Shown here one piece after another: positions 18,791 to 27,877 of a DNA stretch of 64,000 bases. The stretch spans positions 53,493-117,492 of the forward strand of contig NZ_RCZK01000008.1 in the NCBI RefSeq assembly GCF_006438955.1, read 5' to 3'. How positions within the stretch are numbered: position 1 is the first letter of the stretch; each line of letters starts with the position of its first letter. Both the position numbers and the translations under genes were made by a program. A model generated the notes under the pieces. It made no database searches and was not told the DNA's origin. It saw only the letters and a list, made by a program, of their open reading frames with translations. The DNA is from Sphingomonas oligophenolica. GTDB lineage: Bacteria > Pseudomonadota > Alphaproteobacteria > Sphingomonadales > Sphingomonadaceae.

Positions 18791-20005
18791 ATGGCTGACG
18801 TTCCTCCACGAGCCATCGCCGACGCGACCCGCGTCGTCACCGCCGGTCGGCGTGCGGAATGGACGCATGACGGCCAGGGCCGCGGGATCGTCAACCCACC
18901 CGTCTGGCGTGCCTCGACGATCCTCTACGACGATGTCGCATCGTTGCGCGCGGGCGCGCGCCAGGGCGAACCGCATCGGCTGTTCTACGGGCGCAAGGGG
19001 ACGCCGACCCAATGGTCGCTCGCCGATGCGCTGACCGCGCTCGAACCCGGCGCGGCGGGGACGTTTCTCTACCCATCAGGCGTCGCCGCGATCGCCGCGG
19101 CGCTGATGGCGGTGCTGTCGCCCGGTGACGAACTGTTGCTCGTCGACAGCGCCTATGACCCGACGCGGTCGATGGCGCTGTCGCTGCTCAAGCGTTTCGG
19201 CGTCACGACGCGATTCTACGATCCGCTGGTCGGCGCAGGGATCGCCGACCTGATCGGCGACAACACCCGCGCCATCTTCCTCGAAAGCCCCGGCAGCCTG
19301 ACCTTCGAGGTGCAGGACATCCCCGCGATCGTCGCGGTGGCGAAGACGCGCGGCCTCGTCACGCTGCTCGACAACACCTGGGCGACCCCGCTCTATTTTC
19401 GCGCGATCGACCACGGCATCGACCTGACGATTCTTGCCTGCACCAAATATGTCGTCGGCCATTCCGACGTCATGATGGGGTCGGTGACCGCGACCGACGA
19501 TTATTTTGCGCAATTGCGCGACACTAGTTTCCAGCTCGGCCAGTGCGTCAGCCCCGACGACGCCTGGCTCGCCAGCCGGGGCTTGCGAACGATGGCGGTG
19601 CGTCTCGCGCAGCACCAGGCGAGCGCGCTCCGGATCGCGACGTGGCTCGATACCCGGCCAGAGGTCGCGCGCATCCTTCACCCGGCCTTCGCCTCGTGTC
19701 CCGGGCATGACCATTTCGTCCGCGACTTCACCGGATCGAGCGGGTTGTTCTCGTTCGTGTTCCAAGGCGGCGACGACGCGGCGCGCGCCGCGTTCATCGA
19801 CACGCTCGACCTGTTCGGAATCGGCTATAGCTGGGGCGGGTTCGAAAGCCTCGCGCTGCCGGTCGACCCCGCGCGCCACCGCAGCGCGACCGCGCGCGAT
19901 GACGCCGGGCCGCTCGTCCGGCTCCAGATCGGACTCGAGGATCCCGACGACCTGATCGCCGATCTCGAGCGCGGCTTGGCCGCATTCCGCGGGACGATGG
20001 CATGA
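18791..20005 (+). CDS. metC: Cystathionine beta-lyase
   Basis: 404 residues; a PLP enzyme of the Cys/Met metabolism family that cleaves cystathionine to homocysteine, pyruvate and ammonia. The Schiff-base lysine is K219 in CTKYVVGHSDVMMG, and LLDNTWATPLYF carries the cofactor-binding aspartate. MetC rather than a gamma-lyase is favoured by YLF-like spacing and the SWGGFESL C-terminal motif. Its stop overlaps the start of the MscS gene (ATGA), so the two are co-translated. Confidence 0.93.
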   Translation: MADVPPRAIADATRVVTAGRRAEWTHDGQGRGIVNPPVWRASTILYDDVASLRAGARQGEPHRLFYGRKGTPTQWSLADALTALEPGAAGTFLYPSGVAAIAAALMAVLSPGDELLLVDSAYDPTRSMALSLLKRFGVTTRFYDPLVGAGIADLIGDNTRAIFLESPGSLTFEVQDIPAIVAVAKTRGLVTLLDNTWATPLYFRAIDHGIDLTILACTKYVVGHSDVMMGSVTATDDYFAQLRDTSFQLGQCVSPDDAWLASRGLRTMAVRLAQHQASALRIATWLDTRPEVARILHPAFASCPGHDHFVRDFTGSSGLFSFVFQGGDDAARAAFIDTLDLFGIGYSWGGFESLALPVDPARHRSATARDDAGPLVRLQIGLEDPDDLIADLERGLAAFRGTMA

Positions 20006-21282
20006 ACAACATCACCCGCTGGTTCGCCACCAACGGCCTCACCGTGCCGTCGCAACAGAACATGATCGAACTCGCGATCGCGGGCGGGCTGGTCTTGCTG
20101 GCGCTCGCGATCGGCGTGTTCGCGGGGCGCAAGATCGGCCCCCGGTTCACCGACCTATGGGCGACCCATGTCGCCAGCCACGGCGAGGGACTCGGGCCGC
20201 GGATGACCCAGATCGTGCGCCACGGGGTCGCCGCGATCCTGCTCGCGATCATCGTCAACGCTTATCCCTGGCCCCCGATCGCGGGCGCGCCGATCGGGCT
20301 GGCGCTCGGCGTTGCAGCCGCACTCTTCGCACAACAGGTGCTGCGTGGTCTCGGCATCGCGCGGTGGATGGCGTGGATCATCGCCGCGATCATCTTCGTC
20401 GCGCTGTTCAGCCGGTCGGTCGGCGGGCTCGACGCGATCACCAACACGCTCGATATGGTCGGCTTCAACGTCGGCAAGCGTCGGCTGTCGCTGCTCTGGC
20501 TGGTCACGATCCTGATCACCGGGGTCGCGCTGATCGCGGTGGTCCGGCTGGCGAATCGCGTGGTCAGCCACTCGATTACCCGCTCCAAGGCGTTCGATCC
20601 GACACAGAAACTGCTCGCGCAGAAACTCGCCTCGATCGCGGTCATCATCGCGGCGTTCTTCATCGGCATCGACATGCTAAACATCGATCTGACCGCGTTC
20701 GCGGTCTTCGGTGGCGCGCTCGGGCTGGCGGTCGGGTTCGGTCTCCAGAAGACCGTCGGCAACCTGATCGCCGGGATCATCCTGCTGATGGACCGGTCGA
20801 TCAAGCCGGGCGACGTCATCGTCGTCGGCGACAGCTTCGGCTGGGTCAACAAGATCGGCGTCCGCGCGGTCTCGGTCGTCACGCGCGACGGCAAGGAGCA
20901 TCTGATTCCGAACGAGAATCTGATGACGCAGGAGGTGGAAAACTGGTCCTATTCGGATCGCAACGTCCGCGTCCGCATCCCGGTCGGCGTGTCCTACGAT
21001 TGCGACCTCAAGCTCGCGCAGGAACTCATGCTCAAGGCCGCGAGTGACAGCCCGCGCGTGCTCGACACCCCCAAGCCCAACGTCTGGCTATCGGGATTCG
21101 GCGACAGTTCGGTCGACCATGAAATCCTGGCGTGGATCACCGATCCCGAAAGCGGCGTCGGCAACGTTCGCTCCGACGTGCTCAACCGGCTGTGGTGGAT
21201 GTTCAAGGAACATGGCATCGAAATCCCGTTCCCGCAGCGCGACGTCCACATTCGATCGAGCGTGACGCCGTCGGACCAATGA
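20002..21282 (+). CDS. MscS-family mechanosensitive channel
   Basis: 426 residues. Five or so hydrophobic spans precede the pore-lining helix and beta domain; AVFGGALGLAVGFGLQKTVGN is the conserved Gly/Ala pore helix, and LMDRSIKPGDVIVVG and VVTRDGKEHLIPN are beta-domain motifs. The C-terminal cytoplasmic cage domain ends with IPFPQRDVHI. It releases solutes on hypo-osmotic shock. It is coupled to metC by the ATGA overlap, an association with no clear functional reason. Confidence 0.94.
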   Translation: MNNITRWFATNGLTVPSQQNMIELAIAGGLVLLALAIGVFAGRKIGPRFTDLWATHVASHGEGLGPRMTQIVRHGVAAILLAIIVNAYPWPPIAGAPIGLALGVAAALFAQQVLRGLGIARWMAWIIAAIIFVALFSRSVGGLDAITNTLDMVGFNVGKRRLSLLWLVTILITGVALIAVVRLANRVVSHSITRSKAFDPTQKLLAQKLASIAVIIAAFFIGIDMLNIDLTAFAVFGGALGLAVGFGLQKTVGNLIAGIILLMDRSIKPGDVIVVGDSFGWVNKIGVRAVSVVTRDGKEHLIPNENLMTQEVENWSYSDRNVRVRIPVGVSYDCDLKLAQELMLKAASDSPRVLDTPKPNVWLSGFGDSSVDHEILAWITDPESGVGNVRSDVLNRLWWMFKEHGIEIPFPQRDVHIRSSVTPSDQ

Positions 21283-21479
21283 TCGTGCCGGCCTGCGGCG
21301 CGAAAGCAACAATCGGTCGGCGATCGTCACGAATGCGCAACAAATTCTTGTGCAATGCAGCAGGAACTGGCATGGTGACCCCGTCGAAGCGAAGATCGTG
21401 CACGGGCCATCGCGCCCGCAGACAGGGTCACCTTCACATGCAGGCGGGGACATCGGCCTTCCGATTCGAAAGGGATACG

Positions 21480-22295
21480 ATGCGCTTCACCACTCTCCTC
21501 CTTGGCGGCTTCGCGCTCGCCACCGCCGCCCCCGCGTTCGCGCAGGACGACACCGCCCCGCCCAAGGCGATCACCGCGACGGGCAGCGTCACGTTGCTCA
21601 CCGATTATCGGTTCCGCGGCCTCACCCAGACCGATGGCGACGTCGCGGTCGAGTCGACGATCAACATCAACCATAAATCGGGGTTCTACATCGGCACCTT
21701 CATCTCCAACATCGATGGGTCGGGCCGCACTCCCGCGCTGACCGGGTACGGCGATGCCGAGGTCGATCTGTACGGCGGCTTCACCAAAGCGCTGTCGAAC
21801 GGCATCGGTACCGATGTCGGGCTGCTCTATTATTATTATCCGGGCGGGGTGGACGGCCAGCACACCGACTTCTTCGAACCCTATGCCTCGTTCACCTACA
21901 CGATCGGCCCGGTCGCGACCAAGCTCGGCGCCGCCTATGCCTGGGGCGGCCAGAGCGGGCTGGCGGGGTTCGATGTCAAGGGCGGCAACGACGATAACAT
22001 CTATGTCTTCGGCGAAGGTTCGGTCGGCATTCCGACGACGCCGGTCACGCTCAAGGCACACCTTGGCTATTCGAGCGGGTCGCTCGGCTCGGTCAACGCG
22101 CCGGGCTCCAACGACAATAATTACTACGACTGGTCGCTCACCGCAGAGGCCGTCCGCGGCCCGTTCAAGCTCGGCGTCAGCTATATCGACACCGACATCT
22201 CGAACACCCGCTTGCCCGGATTCGGCCGGAACGGCTTCGCGTCCGAGCTGGGCCGCGGATCGACGGTGCTAGGCTATATCGGCGCGAGCTTCTGA
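21480..22295 (+). CDS. TorF-family outer-membrane porin-like protein
   Basis: 271 residues. A signal peptide ends APAFAQ (cleaved after about residue 21), then alternating amphipathic beta strands follow (TDYRFRGLTQTDGD, YDWSLTAEAV), ending in the terminal phenylalanine GASF typical of outer-membrane beta-barrels. The start VTLLTDYRFRGLTQT is the hallmark of the TorF/Gcw_chp family, common and multi-copy in sphingomonads. AAGGGA lies before the ATG at 21480. Substrate unknown. The preceding 197 bases (21283-21479) hold its promoter but show no recognisable site. Confidence 0.88.
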   Translation: MRFTTLLLGGFALATAAPAFAQDDTAPPKAITATGSVTLLTDYRFRGLTQTDGDVAVESTININHKSGFYIGTFISNIDGSGRTPALTGYGDAEVDLYGGFTKALSNGIGTDVGLLYYYYPGGVDGQHTDFFEPYASFTYTIGPVATKLGAAYAWGGQSGLAGFDVKGGNDDNIYVFGEGSVGIPTTPVTLKAHLGYSSGSLGSVNAPGSNDNNYYDWSLTAEAVRGPFKLGVSYIDTDISNTRLPGFGRNGFASELGRGSTVLGYIGASF

Positions 22296-22302
22296 TCCGC
22301 AC

Positions 22303-22329
22303 GGGGAGTGCCGCACGGGCGCTCCCCGA
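22303..22329. terminator. Weak hairpin between convergent genes
   Basis: CGGGGAG and CTCCCCG arms (7 bases) enclose a 13-base GC-rich loop. It lies between the stops of the TorF and DUF3035 genes and may serve as a bidirectional terminator, but no T-run follows on either strand. Confidence 0.35.
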
Positions 22330-22344
22330 TCCCGACGGCGACGG

Positions 22345-22755
22345 CTACTGCGCGCCGACGCGCACGTCCTGGCCATCACCCTGCGGCGCGGCGACGATGT
22401 CGCGGGTGGTGGCGCCCTTGTCGACGACGTTCGTCGCCGCATCGCCGACCAGCGACCGGATCCCGGGATCGGCGGCGTCGCCCCCAGCCTGGTTGATCGT
22501 CGCGTTCTCCACCGCACTACGCGCGGTATTGCTGCCGAACAGCGCCTCGAGCGTCTGCTGCTGGCTGGTCGAATCCTGGACCCGCGCGACGCCGGGCTGC
22601 GGTGGCACCAGCGCAAAATCGGGCGGGATCACCAGCGGCGCCTGTCGCGCGACCGCGAATTCGTCGGGCCGCGCGCGGTCATAGCCGCGCTTGCCGCAGC
22701 CGGAGAGCAGCGCGACGGTGGCGAGACCGAGGGCGATTGGTACAATCTTACGCAT
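22345..22755 (-). CDS. DUF3035 lipoprotein
   Basis: 136 residues. An N-terminal lipobox LLSGC (cysteine near residue 20) marks an outer-membrane lipoprotein. PLVIPPDFALVPPQPG is the conserved DUF3035 (BamF-like) segment. The start ATG 22755 has GGAG nearby and overlaps the last eight bases of lspA, so the lipoprotein is translated after the signal peptidase that matures lipoproteins. Known: some alphaproteobacterial DUF3035 proteins associate with the BAM complex; a role here is inferred. Confidence 0.82.
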   Translation of the reverse strand: MRKIVPIALGLATVALLSGCGKRGYDRARPDEFAVARQAPLVIPPDFALVPPQPGVARVQDSTSQQQTLEALFGSNTARSAVENATINQAGGDAADPGIRSLVGDAATNVVDKGATTRDIVAAPQGDGQDVRVGAQ

Positions 22756-23257
22756 GGGAATTCTCCGTGAGGTCGTCATGCTTGTCGCGTATCAGGAGCG
22801 CGCGGACAAGCAGCACGAGCACCCCCAGTGTAATCGCTGCGTCGGCGACATTGAAGACCAGAAACGGTCGCCAGTCGCCGATATGCAGATCGGCGAAGTC
22901 GACGACATAGCCCAGCCGGACGCGATCGATGATATTCCCGATCGCGCCACCCAGGATGGCGCCGAGCGCGATCTGGTCCGCACGCTTGGTTTCGCGGGTA
23001 ATCCACACCGCGACGCCCGCCGCGATCGCGGCGGTCAGCGCGACCAGCGCCCAGCGCATCGGGTCTGAATCGGCGTGGAGCAGCCCCAGCGACACGCCAT
23101 GATTCGCGACGAAGCGCAGGTTGAAGAACGGCGTGATCCGGATGACGTCGGTCAGGTCGCTGAGCTTCAGCCCCTGGGTGATCCCCAGCTTGCTCGCCTG
23201 GTCGGCGACGAACAGGATCGCGGCGGTGATGAACCCGGCCATCGGTGTGTTACGCAT
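22748..23257 (-). CDS. lspA: Signal peptidase II (lipoprotein signal peptidase)
   Basis: 169 residues, four membrane spans. Catalytic aspartates are D111 (NIIDRV) and D139 (FNVADAAI), the aspartyl-protease dyad of LspA. It cleaves prolipoproteins before the modified cysteine. The start overlaps the end of ileS by eight bases and its end overlaps the DUF3035 lipoprotein gene. The ileS-lspA order is widespread in Proteobacteria. Confidence 0.97.
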   Translation of the reverse strand: MRNTPMAGFITAAILFVADQASKLGITQGLKLSDLTDVIRITPFFNLRFVANHGVSLGLLHADSDPMRWALVALTAAIAAGVAVWITRETKRADQIALGAILGGAIGNIIDRVRLGYVVDFADLHIGDWRPFLVFNVADAAITLGVLVLLVRALLIRDKHDDLTENSHA

Positions 23258-26183
23258 GAGCCAGCACCTCCGTACACCGATCGCACAACCTGCCGTCTTC
23301 GGTCACCTCGGGTAGCAGCCGCCAGCAGCGCCCGCATTTATGATAATCGGTCCGGGTCACGGTCAACGTATCGCCCGCGGATATTTTCGCCACGATGAAC
23401 ACCTCCGCCAGCGCGTCTGCCACCATCGGCAGCGACGGCACCGTCACCTCCGCCTCCAGGCTCGATCGCACGGTCTTCTCGCGGCGCAGCGGCTCGATCG
23501 CCTCGGTCACCGTCTCGCGCAGCCGCCGCACTGCGGACCAGTCCGCGGCGGTGCCACCCGTAACCTCGGGCAGCTCGGGCCATTCAAGATAATGCACCGA
23601 CCCGTCCTCGCTGGGGAACCGCGCCTGCCACACTTCCTCGGCGGTGAAGCACAGGATCGGCGCGGCGTAACGCACCAGCGCGTGGAACAGCAGGTCGAGC
23701 ACCGTCCGATACGCGCGCCGCTTCATGTCCGACGGCGCGTCGCAATAGAGCGAATCCTTGCGGATATCGAAGAAGAACGCCGACAAATCGTCCTGCGCGA
23801 AATCGGTCAGCAGGCGGATATATTTGTTGAACTCATACCCCGTCGCGGCCTGCTGCAGCTCGGTATCGATCATCGCCAAGCGGTGGAGCACATAGCGCTC
23901 CAGCTCGGGCATGTCGGCGACCGCGACCTTCTCGTCGTCGCTGAACCCGTCGAGCGCGCCGAGCAGATAACGGAAGGTGTTGCGCAGCTTTCGATAGGCG
24001 TCGCTGGCGGTGCCGAGCACCTCCTTGCCGATCTTCACATCGTCGAAATAATCGGTCGACGCGACCCACATCCGCAGGATATCCGCGCCCGATTCCTGGA
24101 TGACTTTCAGCGGATCGACGACGTTGCCGAGCGACTTCGACATTTTGCGCCCCTGCCCGTCGAGCGCGAAGCCATGCGTCAGCACCGCATCATACGGCGC
24201 GCGCCCGCGCGTGCCCGACGATTCGAGCAGCGACGACTGGAACCACCCGCGATGCTGGTCGGAGCCCTCCAGATACAGGTTGGCGCGCACGCCCTCGCCG
24301 TACCGCGCCTCGATCACGAAGACGTGGGTCGACCCCGAATCGAACCACACGTCGAGGATGTCCTGCTGCGGCACCCAGTCGGCGAGATCGTAGTCGGGGC
24401 CGAGCAGCTCGGCATGATCCGCGGTGAACCACGCATCCGCCCCGCCGTTCTTGAACGCACCGATGATCCGCTGGTTGACCGCGGGATCGTTGAGATACGC
24501 ACCGCTCGCGCGGTTGACGTAGAGCGCGATCGGCACCCCCCACGCGCGCTGGCGCGAGATCACCCAATCGGGCCGCCCCTCGACCATCGACCGAATCCGG
24601 TTTTCGCTGCGCGCCGGCACCCACCGCGTCCGCGCGATCGAATCGAGCGCGATTTCGCGCAGCGTTGCGCCGTTTCCCTCTCCCCCTGTGGGAGAGGGAG
24701 GGAGGCGCGAAGCGCCGGAAGGGTGAGGGGGAGTGAGGCTCGAGTCGTCCCCCTCACGCTCCCACTCGGCTGACGCCGAGCGGGCCCCTCCCTCTCCCAC
24801 AAGGGGAGAGGGGCCTTCCGCCCGGTCCATCGGAATGAACCACTGCGGGGTCGCGCGGAAGATCACCTTCGCCTTCGACCGCCACGAATGCGGATAACTG
24901 TGCGCGAAATCGTCCGACGCGGCGATCAGCGCCCCCGCGTCGCTCAGGTCCGAACAGATCGGCCCGTCGGCAGCGACGAACTTCTTGTTGATCACGCTGC
25001 CCTGCCCGCCGAGCCACGCCCAATCGGCGCGATACATCCCTGCGCCATCGACCGCGAACACCGGATCAATGCCGTACTGCTTGCACAGCAGGAAATCGTC
25101 CTCGCCATGGTCGGGCGCCATGTGAACGAGCCCGGTGCCCGCATCGGTGGTGACGAAATCGCCGGGGAGGAACGGACGGGGTTTCGCGAAGAACCCACCG
25201 AGATGGTGCATCGGGTGACGGGCGACGGCACCTTCGAGTTGCGAGCCAATAAAAGTATTTGCCAGACCGCGACGGAGAAGTCCGTCGCCATCCTCAGGCA
25301 TTCCCAGTTCGTCCCGGAGGGTCAGGCCAGTGCGCTTGAGGAACGTTTCAACGAGGTCGAATGCGACAACGTACTTCCGACCATCACTCGCGAGCAGGCG
25401 CGAGTAGGCGATCCGCTCCCCATAGCTCAGCGCCTGGTTCACCGGGATCGTCCACGGCGTCGTCGTCCAGATCACCGCATGCGCGCCGACCAGTTCGGGC
25501 GCGTTCGGCGCTTCCGTGATCTCGAACGCGACGTCGATCTGCGTCGAGACCACGTCCTCATATTCGACCTCGGCCTCGGCGAGCGCGGTCTTCTCTACCG
25601 GCGACCACATCACCGGCTTGGCACCGCGATACAGCTGCCCGCTTTCGGCGAACTTCAGCAGTTCCCCGACGATCGCGGCCTCGGCCTCGAACTTCATCGT
25701 CAGATACGGGTCGGCCCAGTCGCCCATCACCCCCAGCCGCTCGAACTGCGGGCGCTGGATATCGACCCATTTCTGCGCATAGGCGCGGCATTCCTCGCGG
25801 AATTGCGCGACGGGCACCTCGTCCTTGTTGAGCTTCTTGGCGCGATATTGTTCCTCGACCTTCCACTCGATCGGCAGGCCGTGGCAATCCCACCCGGGCA
25901 CATAAGGCGCATCCTTGCCGAGCAGCGACTGGCTGCGGACGATGATGTCCTTGAGCACCTTGTTCATGGCATGACCCATGTGGATGTCGCCATTGGCGTA
26001 GGGCGGGCCATCATGCAGGATGAACCGCTCGCGCCCCGCACGCTGTTCGCGCAGCCGATCGTAGATCCCGAGCCGCGCCCAGCGCTCCAGGATCGCCGGC
26101 TCCTTCGCGGCGAGCCCCGCCTTCATGGGGAAATCGGTCTTCGGCAGGAAGACGGTGTCTTTATAGTCGGTGGCGTCGGTCAT
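23250..26183 (-). CDS. ileS: Isoleucyl-tRNA synthetase with an in-frame palindromic insert
   Basis: 977 residues; class I synthetase charging tRNA-Ile. GDIHMGHAMNK (HIGH motif) lies near the N-terminus, the CP1 editing domain follows, KMSKS lies in the catalytic C-half, and a zinc knuckle CGRCWRLLP...CDRC ends the protein. ATG at 26183 was chosen because MTDATDYKDTVFLP aligns with the family start; an ORF extension to 26318 is antisense to repeat sequence. Residues about 457-503 (24676-24813) are translated from a palindromic repeat (PSPLVGEGG, PSPTGGEG) inserted between QWFIPMDR and LREIALDSI. The frame is kept and no stop arises, so the gene is probably functional. Confidence 0.95.
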   Translation of the reverse strand: MTDATDYKDTVFLPKTDFPMKAGLAAKEPAILERWARLGIYDRLREQRAGRERFILHDGPPYANGDIHMGHAMNKVLKDIIVRSQSLLGKDAPYVPGWDCHGLPIEWKVEEQYRAKKLNKDEVPVAQFREECRAYAQKWVDIQRPQFERLGVMGDWADPYLTMKFEAEAAIVGELLKFAESGQLYRGAKPVMWSPVEKTALAEAEVEYEDVVSTQIDVAFEITEAPNAPELVGAHAVIWTTTPWTIPVNQALSYGERIAYSRLLASDGRKYVVAFDLVETFLKRTGLTLRDELGMPEDGDGLLRRGLANTFIGSQLEGAVARHPMHHLGGFFAKPRPFLPGDFVTTDAGTGLVHMAPDHGEDDFLLCKQYGIDPVFAVDGAGMYRADWAWLGGQGSVINKKFVAADGPICSDLSDAGALIAASDDFAHSYPHSWRSKAKVIFRATPQWFIPMDRAEGPSPLVGEGGARSASAEWEREGDDSSLTPPHPSGASRLPPSPTGGEGNGATLREIALDSIARTRWVPARSENRIRSMVEGRPDWVISRQRAWGVPIALYVNRASGAYLNDPAVNQRIIGAFKNGGADAWFTADHAELLGPDYDLADWVPQQDILDVWFDSGSTHVFVIEARYGEGVRANLYLEGSDQHRGWFQSSLLESSGTRGRAPYDAVLTHGFALDGQGRKMSKSLGNVVDPLKVIQESGADILRMWVASTDYFDDVKIGKEVLGTASDAYRKLRNTFRYLLGALDGFSDDEKVAVADMPELERYVLHRLAMIDTELQQAATGYEFNKYIRLLTDFAQDDLSAFFFDIRKDSLYCDAPSDMKRRAYRTVLDLLFHALVRYAAPILCFTAEEVWQARFPSEDGSVHYLEWPELPEVTGGTAADWSAVRRLRETVTEAIEPLRREKTVRSSLEAEVTVPSLPMVADALAEVFIVAKISAGDTLTVTRTDYHKCGRCWRLLPEVTEDGRLCDRCTEVLAHA
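24676..24813. repeat. Palindromic repeat inserted inside ileS
   Basis: The ends form an almost perfect inverted repeat: CCCTCTCCCCCTGTGGGAGA at left and its near inverse at right (about 27 bases). Inner hairpins, including GGCGCGAAGCGCC and CTCGGCTGACGCCGAG, add to the fold. Length is about 138 bases, divisible by three, and it has no stop in the ileS frame. It is translated as part of IleRS. Confidence 0.85.
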
Positions 26184-26237
26184 AGGTCCGCGCGCTGTAG
26201 CGGCGGTGTCGGGGTTACACAAATAGCGAAGATGGAT

Positions 26238-26374
26238 CGCGCAGAGGCGCAGAGGACGCAGAGGTGTCCCGCCTGCCGCGCAGCGGCCCTCATGCCAAAC
26301 GATCGTCAGAGAATACATTCCGCTGGCGCGGACGATACACCCAAAAACCTCTGCGTCCTCTGCGCCTCTGCGCG
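26238..26374. repeat. Element with perfect 28-base inverted termini between ribF and ileS
   Basis: The left arm begins CGCGCAGAGGCGCAGAGGAC and the right arm (26347-26374) is its exact reverse complement over 28 bases, with 81 bases between. Arms are built of repeated GCAGAGG units. It occupies most of the ribF-ileS gap and contains no gene. It may be a small non-autonomous mobile element or a transcription-modulating repeat. Confidence 0.8.
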
Positions 26375-26384
26375 AACCAGTCTT

Positions 26385-27308
26385 CTAGCCGAGGATCACC
26401 CGCGCCCGCGTGCAGTCGGCGTCCATCTGCGCGGTCAGCGCCTCGAGGCTGTTGAATTTCGCTTCGGGCCGCAGGTAGGCGACCAGCGCCACCTCGATCT
26501 CCTGCCCATATAAATCGCCGTCGAAATCGAAGAAATGCGGCTCGAGCAATTCCTTCGGCGGATCGAAGGTCGGCCTGACGCCGAGGTTGGCCGCGCCTTT
26601 CAGCATCCGCCCGTCCGCCAGCCGACCGGACACCGCATAGATGCCGTATGCCGGGCGCAGGTAATTGCCGAGATCGATGTTCGCGGTCGGATAGCCGATC
26701 GTCCGCCCCACCTTGTCGCCATGCTGGACGACGCCGTGGATCGCGAACGGTCGCGTCAACAGCCGCGTCGCGGTCGCGGTATCGCCGGTGCGCAGCGCGG
26801 CGCGGATGGACGTCGACGACACCGTCTCGCCGTCCAGCGTCACCGGCCCGACCGTTTCCGCCGAAAAGCCATGTGCCGCCCCTGCGCGCGCCAGCGTCGC
26901 GACATCGCCGCTCTTGCCCTTGCCGAAGGTGAAGTCCTCGCCGGTTACCACGCCGCCGACGCGCAGCGCATCGACCAATCGCTGCACGACGAATTCTTCC
27001 GCGGTCAGCGCCGCTAGCGCGCGATCGAAATGGAACACGATCATCGCATCGACCCCCGCCGCGCCAAACAACGCCTCGCGCTGGTCGAGTGTCGTCAGCC
27101 GGAACGGCGGCGTTTTGGGGCGGAACAGCCGCACCGGGTGCGGATCGAAGGTCGCGACCAGCGCGGGCCGCCCCTCCGCCCGCGCGCGTGCCACCGCTCG
27201 CCCGACCACCGCCTGGTGGCCGAGATGGAATCCGTCAAAATTGCCGAGCGCGACGATCCCCCGCGCGAACTCCGGCGGAATCGGCGAGCCGCCGTCGAGC
27301 CGCTGCAT
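26385..27308 (-). CDS. ribF: Bifunctional riboflavin kinase/FAD synthetase
   Basis: 307 residues. The N-terminal nucleotidyl-transferase half has ALGNFDGFHLGHQAVV (FAD synthetase; HxGH motif) and TFDPHP; VSSTSIRAALRTGD leads into the C-terminal riboflavin kinase half with the GRTIGYPTANIDL loop. It makes FMN and then FAD. Start ATG 27308 was preferred to 27344 because the extra 12 residues are not family-like. It lies between folA and ileS on the minus strand, as in many alphaproteobacteria. Confidence 0.96.
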   Translation of the reverse strand: MQRLDGGSPIPPEFARGIVALGNFDGFHLGHQAVVGRAVARARAEGRPALVATFDPHPVRLFRPKTPPFRLTTLDQREALFGAAGVDAMIVFHFDRALAALTAEEFVVQRLVDALRVGGVVTGEDFTFGKGKSGDVATLARAGAAHGFSAETVGPVTLDGETVSSTSIRAALRTGDTATATRLLTRPFAIHGVVQHGDKVGRTIGYPTANIDLGNYLRPAYGIYAVSGRLADGRMLKGAANLGVRPTFDPPKELLEPHFFDFDGDLYGQEIEVALVAYLRPEAKFNSLEALTAQMDADCTRARVILG

Positions 27309-27356
27309 GGCGCTGGCCTTACGGGGCCACCCGCACCGGGACAATCCCCGCGCGGA

Positions 27357-27836
27357 TCACGCGCGGGACGCCGCCGCCACGAGCGTCACGAAGCTATGAG
27401 CAGGGCGCTCCCCCTCCGCCGCATGATCCTCGCGCGCTACCTCCTCCCAGCCAACGAAGGGCGGCACCACGGCGTCGCCGACGGGAGCGGCGTGGACCTC
27501 GGTCAGTTCGATCCGATCCGCGCGATCCAGGAACAGTGAAAAAATATCCGCGCCGCCGATGACGGCGACATCGTTCCCCGCCAGCGCCAGCGCTTCGGCC
27601 ACCGAATGGACCACCTCCGCCCCCGCCGCCGCCCAGGTGCGGTCGCGGGTCAGGACGATATGCCGCCGCCCCGGCAGCGGTGCGGGGAAACTCTCGAACG
27701 TCTTGCGCCCCATCACCATCGGCTTGCCCATCGTCAGCGCCTTGAACCGGCGGAGGTCGGCGGGCAGCCGCCATGGCAGTTGGCCGTCGGCGCCAATGAC
27801 GCCGTTGTCGGCGCGCGCGAGGATGAAGGTGATCAT
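27357..27836 (-). CDS. folA: Dihydrofolate reductase
   Basis: 159 residues, the usual bacterial length. Motifs: ARADNGVIGADGQLPWRLPADL (substrate and Met20-type loop), GRKTFESFP and VIGGADIFSLF for NADPH. It reduces dihydrofolate and so regenerates the cofactor oxidised by thyA, encoded just upstream. A longer open frame up to 28136 runs through the hemerythrin gene and was rejected. The order is thyA-hemerythrin-folA-ribF. Confidence 0.96.
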   Translation of the reverse strand: MITFILARADNGVIGADGQLPWRLPADLRRFKALTMGKPMVMGRKTFESFPAPLPGRRHIVLTRDRTWAAAGAEVVHSVAEALALAGNDVAVIGGADIFSLFLDRADRIELTEVHAAPVGDAVVPPFVGWEEVAREDHAAEGERPAHSFVTLVAAASRA

Positions 27837-27877
27837 CGCGCCGTCTTGCCCGCGCCCGCGCCGAAACGCGAGGGGCG

